Below are positions 63,708 to 64,000 of a stretch of DNA of 64,000 nucleotides, one piece after another. A program made the translations under genes and the position numbers. The notes beneath the pieces are model-generated. The model was not told the DNA's origin and did no database searches. It saw only the letters and a list, made by a program, of their open reading frames with translations. The stretch lies in the NCBI RefSeq assembly GCF_051020975.1, contig NW_027478159.1, positions 9,936,501 through 10,000,500 on the forward strand, in the 5' to 3' direction. The first letter of the stretch is position 1, and every line of letters starts with the position of its first letter. The stretch is from Osmia lignaria lignaria (Eukaryota > Arthropoda > Insecta > Hymenoptera > Megachilidae).

Positions 63708-64000
63708 TGATCAGATGCGTAGTTCTCGAGATATATCAAGATATTTAAAAGTTCCGAAGCCGCACCAACATAATAGAGATACAGAAACACCGTGGCCCCT
63801 TTCTTTGAGATAACTCTGCACGATTGCGAGCTGGAAATGCCACTTCCAGTTTAGCTGTGCAGAAGAAGAACAACAAGAAGAAGAAATATCTCGAAATATG
63901 TCCATCAGGACCCTTCCCTTGAGATAAATCTGCAAATATCTCGGAAACGAAGCGAGCTATGGCAAAATGTTAAGAGACCTTTTTTGTAGAGAATAATGTT
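63708..64000. repeat. Partial monomer at the right edge
   Basis: The last 293 bases start at a TGATCA phase point and run to the T-rich tail of the unit, so the array continues to the right. This copy has the GGAA hairpin allele and a private GAATAATG near its end. Confidence 0.93.

Larger units (their letters stand above)
1..64000. repeat. Tandem satellite DNA array, 322-bp monomer, spanning the entire window
   Basis: The same sequence recurs every 322 bases from end to end, always in the same orientation. Landmarks such as TGATCA, GGCCCC and the GAAGAAGAACAAC tract return at fixed phase. Between the first TGATCA phase point (294) and the last (63708) there are 197 monomers: 184 of 322 bp, nine of 321, one of 320 and three of 319, counted by net spacing. 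Monomers differ mainly by single-base substitutions and look about 90-100% alike by eye. No unique DNA, mobile element, RNA gene or credible protein gene interrupts the array, so this entry also accounts for every gene-free stretch. The organism and satellite family are not identifiable from the sequence alone. A eukaryotic heterochromatic or centromeric block is the best reading. Confidence 0.98.

Noticed and set aside
297..63935. About 180 short open frames as protein genes, including the both-strand open MluI-type copies
   Set aside because: They are the same stretch of the satellite repeated. Most lack an ATG, vary without regard to amino-acid class, include frameshifted copies and show no recognisable domain.
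1..64000. CRISPR array
   Set aside because: The regularity is that of contiguous 322-bp units with no short repeat and no unique spacers. There are no cas-like genes.
1..64000. Transposable element or rDNA spacer origin
   Set aside because: No terminal repeats, target-site duplications, reverse transcriptase or transposase remnants, and no rRNA sequence were seen. Nothing marks element ends.

Overview
The whole 64 kb window is one uninterrupted head-to-tail satellite DNA array. It holds no gene that I can support. The repeat unit is 322 bp, about 39% GC by my hand count of a consensus. If monomers are counted from the recurrent TGATCA hexamer, the window holds 197 complete monomers (294-63707) and two 293-base partial monomers at its edges. 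The array therefore runs past both ends. All monomers point the same way. I found no inserted transposon, unique sequence, RNA gene or inversion. Such a long, regular array with higher-order repeats points to a eukaryotic heterochromatic block (pericentromere, centromere or sex-chromosome type). An animal, possibly an arthropod, is my guess, but the sequence does not prove the organism and I do not recognise the satellite family by name.

Monomer anatomy (position 1 = T of TGATCA): a pair of 10-bp inverted motif copies at 20-39; block A at 83-132; an imperfect hairpin at 124-142; a purine-rich GAA tract at 155-179; a direct AAATATCTCG motif at 177-186; block B at 195-262, which is a diverged duplicate of block A with a second AAATATCTCG at 227-236; and a T-rich tail at 271-322. 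The hexamer GAGATA or its complement occurs up to seven times per unit.

Layout by variant type. 1-18.3 kb: monomers with ACTAGT or ATTGCG mid-segments, a private MluI-bearing subtype confined to the first 9.6 kb, a 3-monomer repeat near 7.3-9.2 kb, and older duplications 15 and 16 monomers apart. 18.3-37.3 kb: several intermixed haplotypes, with short 2-mer and 6-mer duplications and a mappable exchange breakpoint near 27.8 kb. 37.3-49.5 kb: a young domain built from 10-monomer (about 3.2 kb) duplications that look identical by eye, dominated by the hairpin-restoring allele. 49.5-57.9 kb: older, more diverged monomers, with the most degenerate cluster at 54.4-55.3 kb. 57.9-62.7 kb: a 4-monomer repeat tagged by a 1-bp deletion. 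62.7-64 kb: return to the ACTAGT-type monomers.

Almost every monomer carries an open minus-strand frame of about 74 codons, but it normally has TTG, not ATG, at its first codon and varies freely in amino acids. I treat it as a by-product of satellite homogenisation. The content of interest is therefore structural: a repeated 10-bp motif that could bind a protein, strong length conservation (13 of 197 monomers show a net length change), and a readable record of recent unequal exchange.
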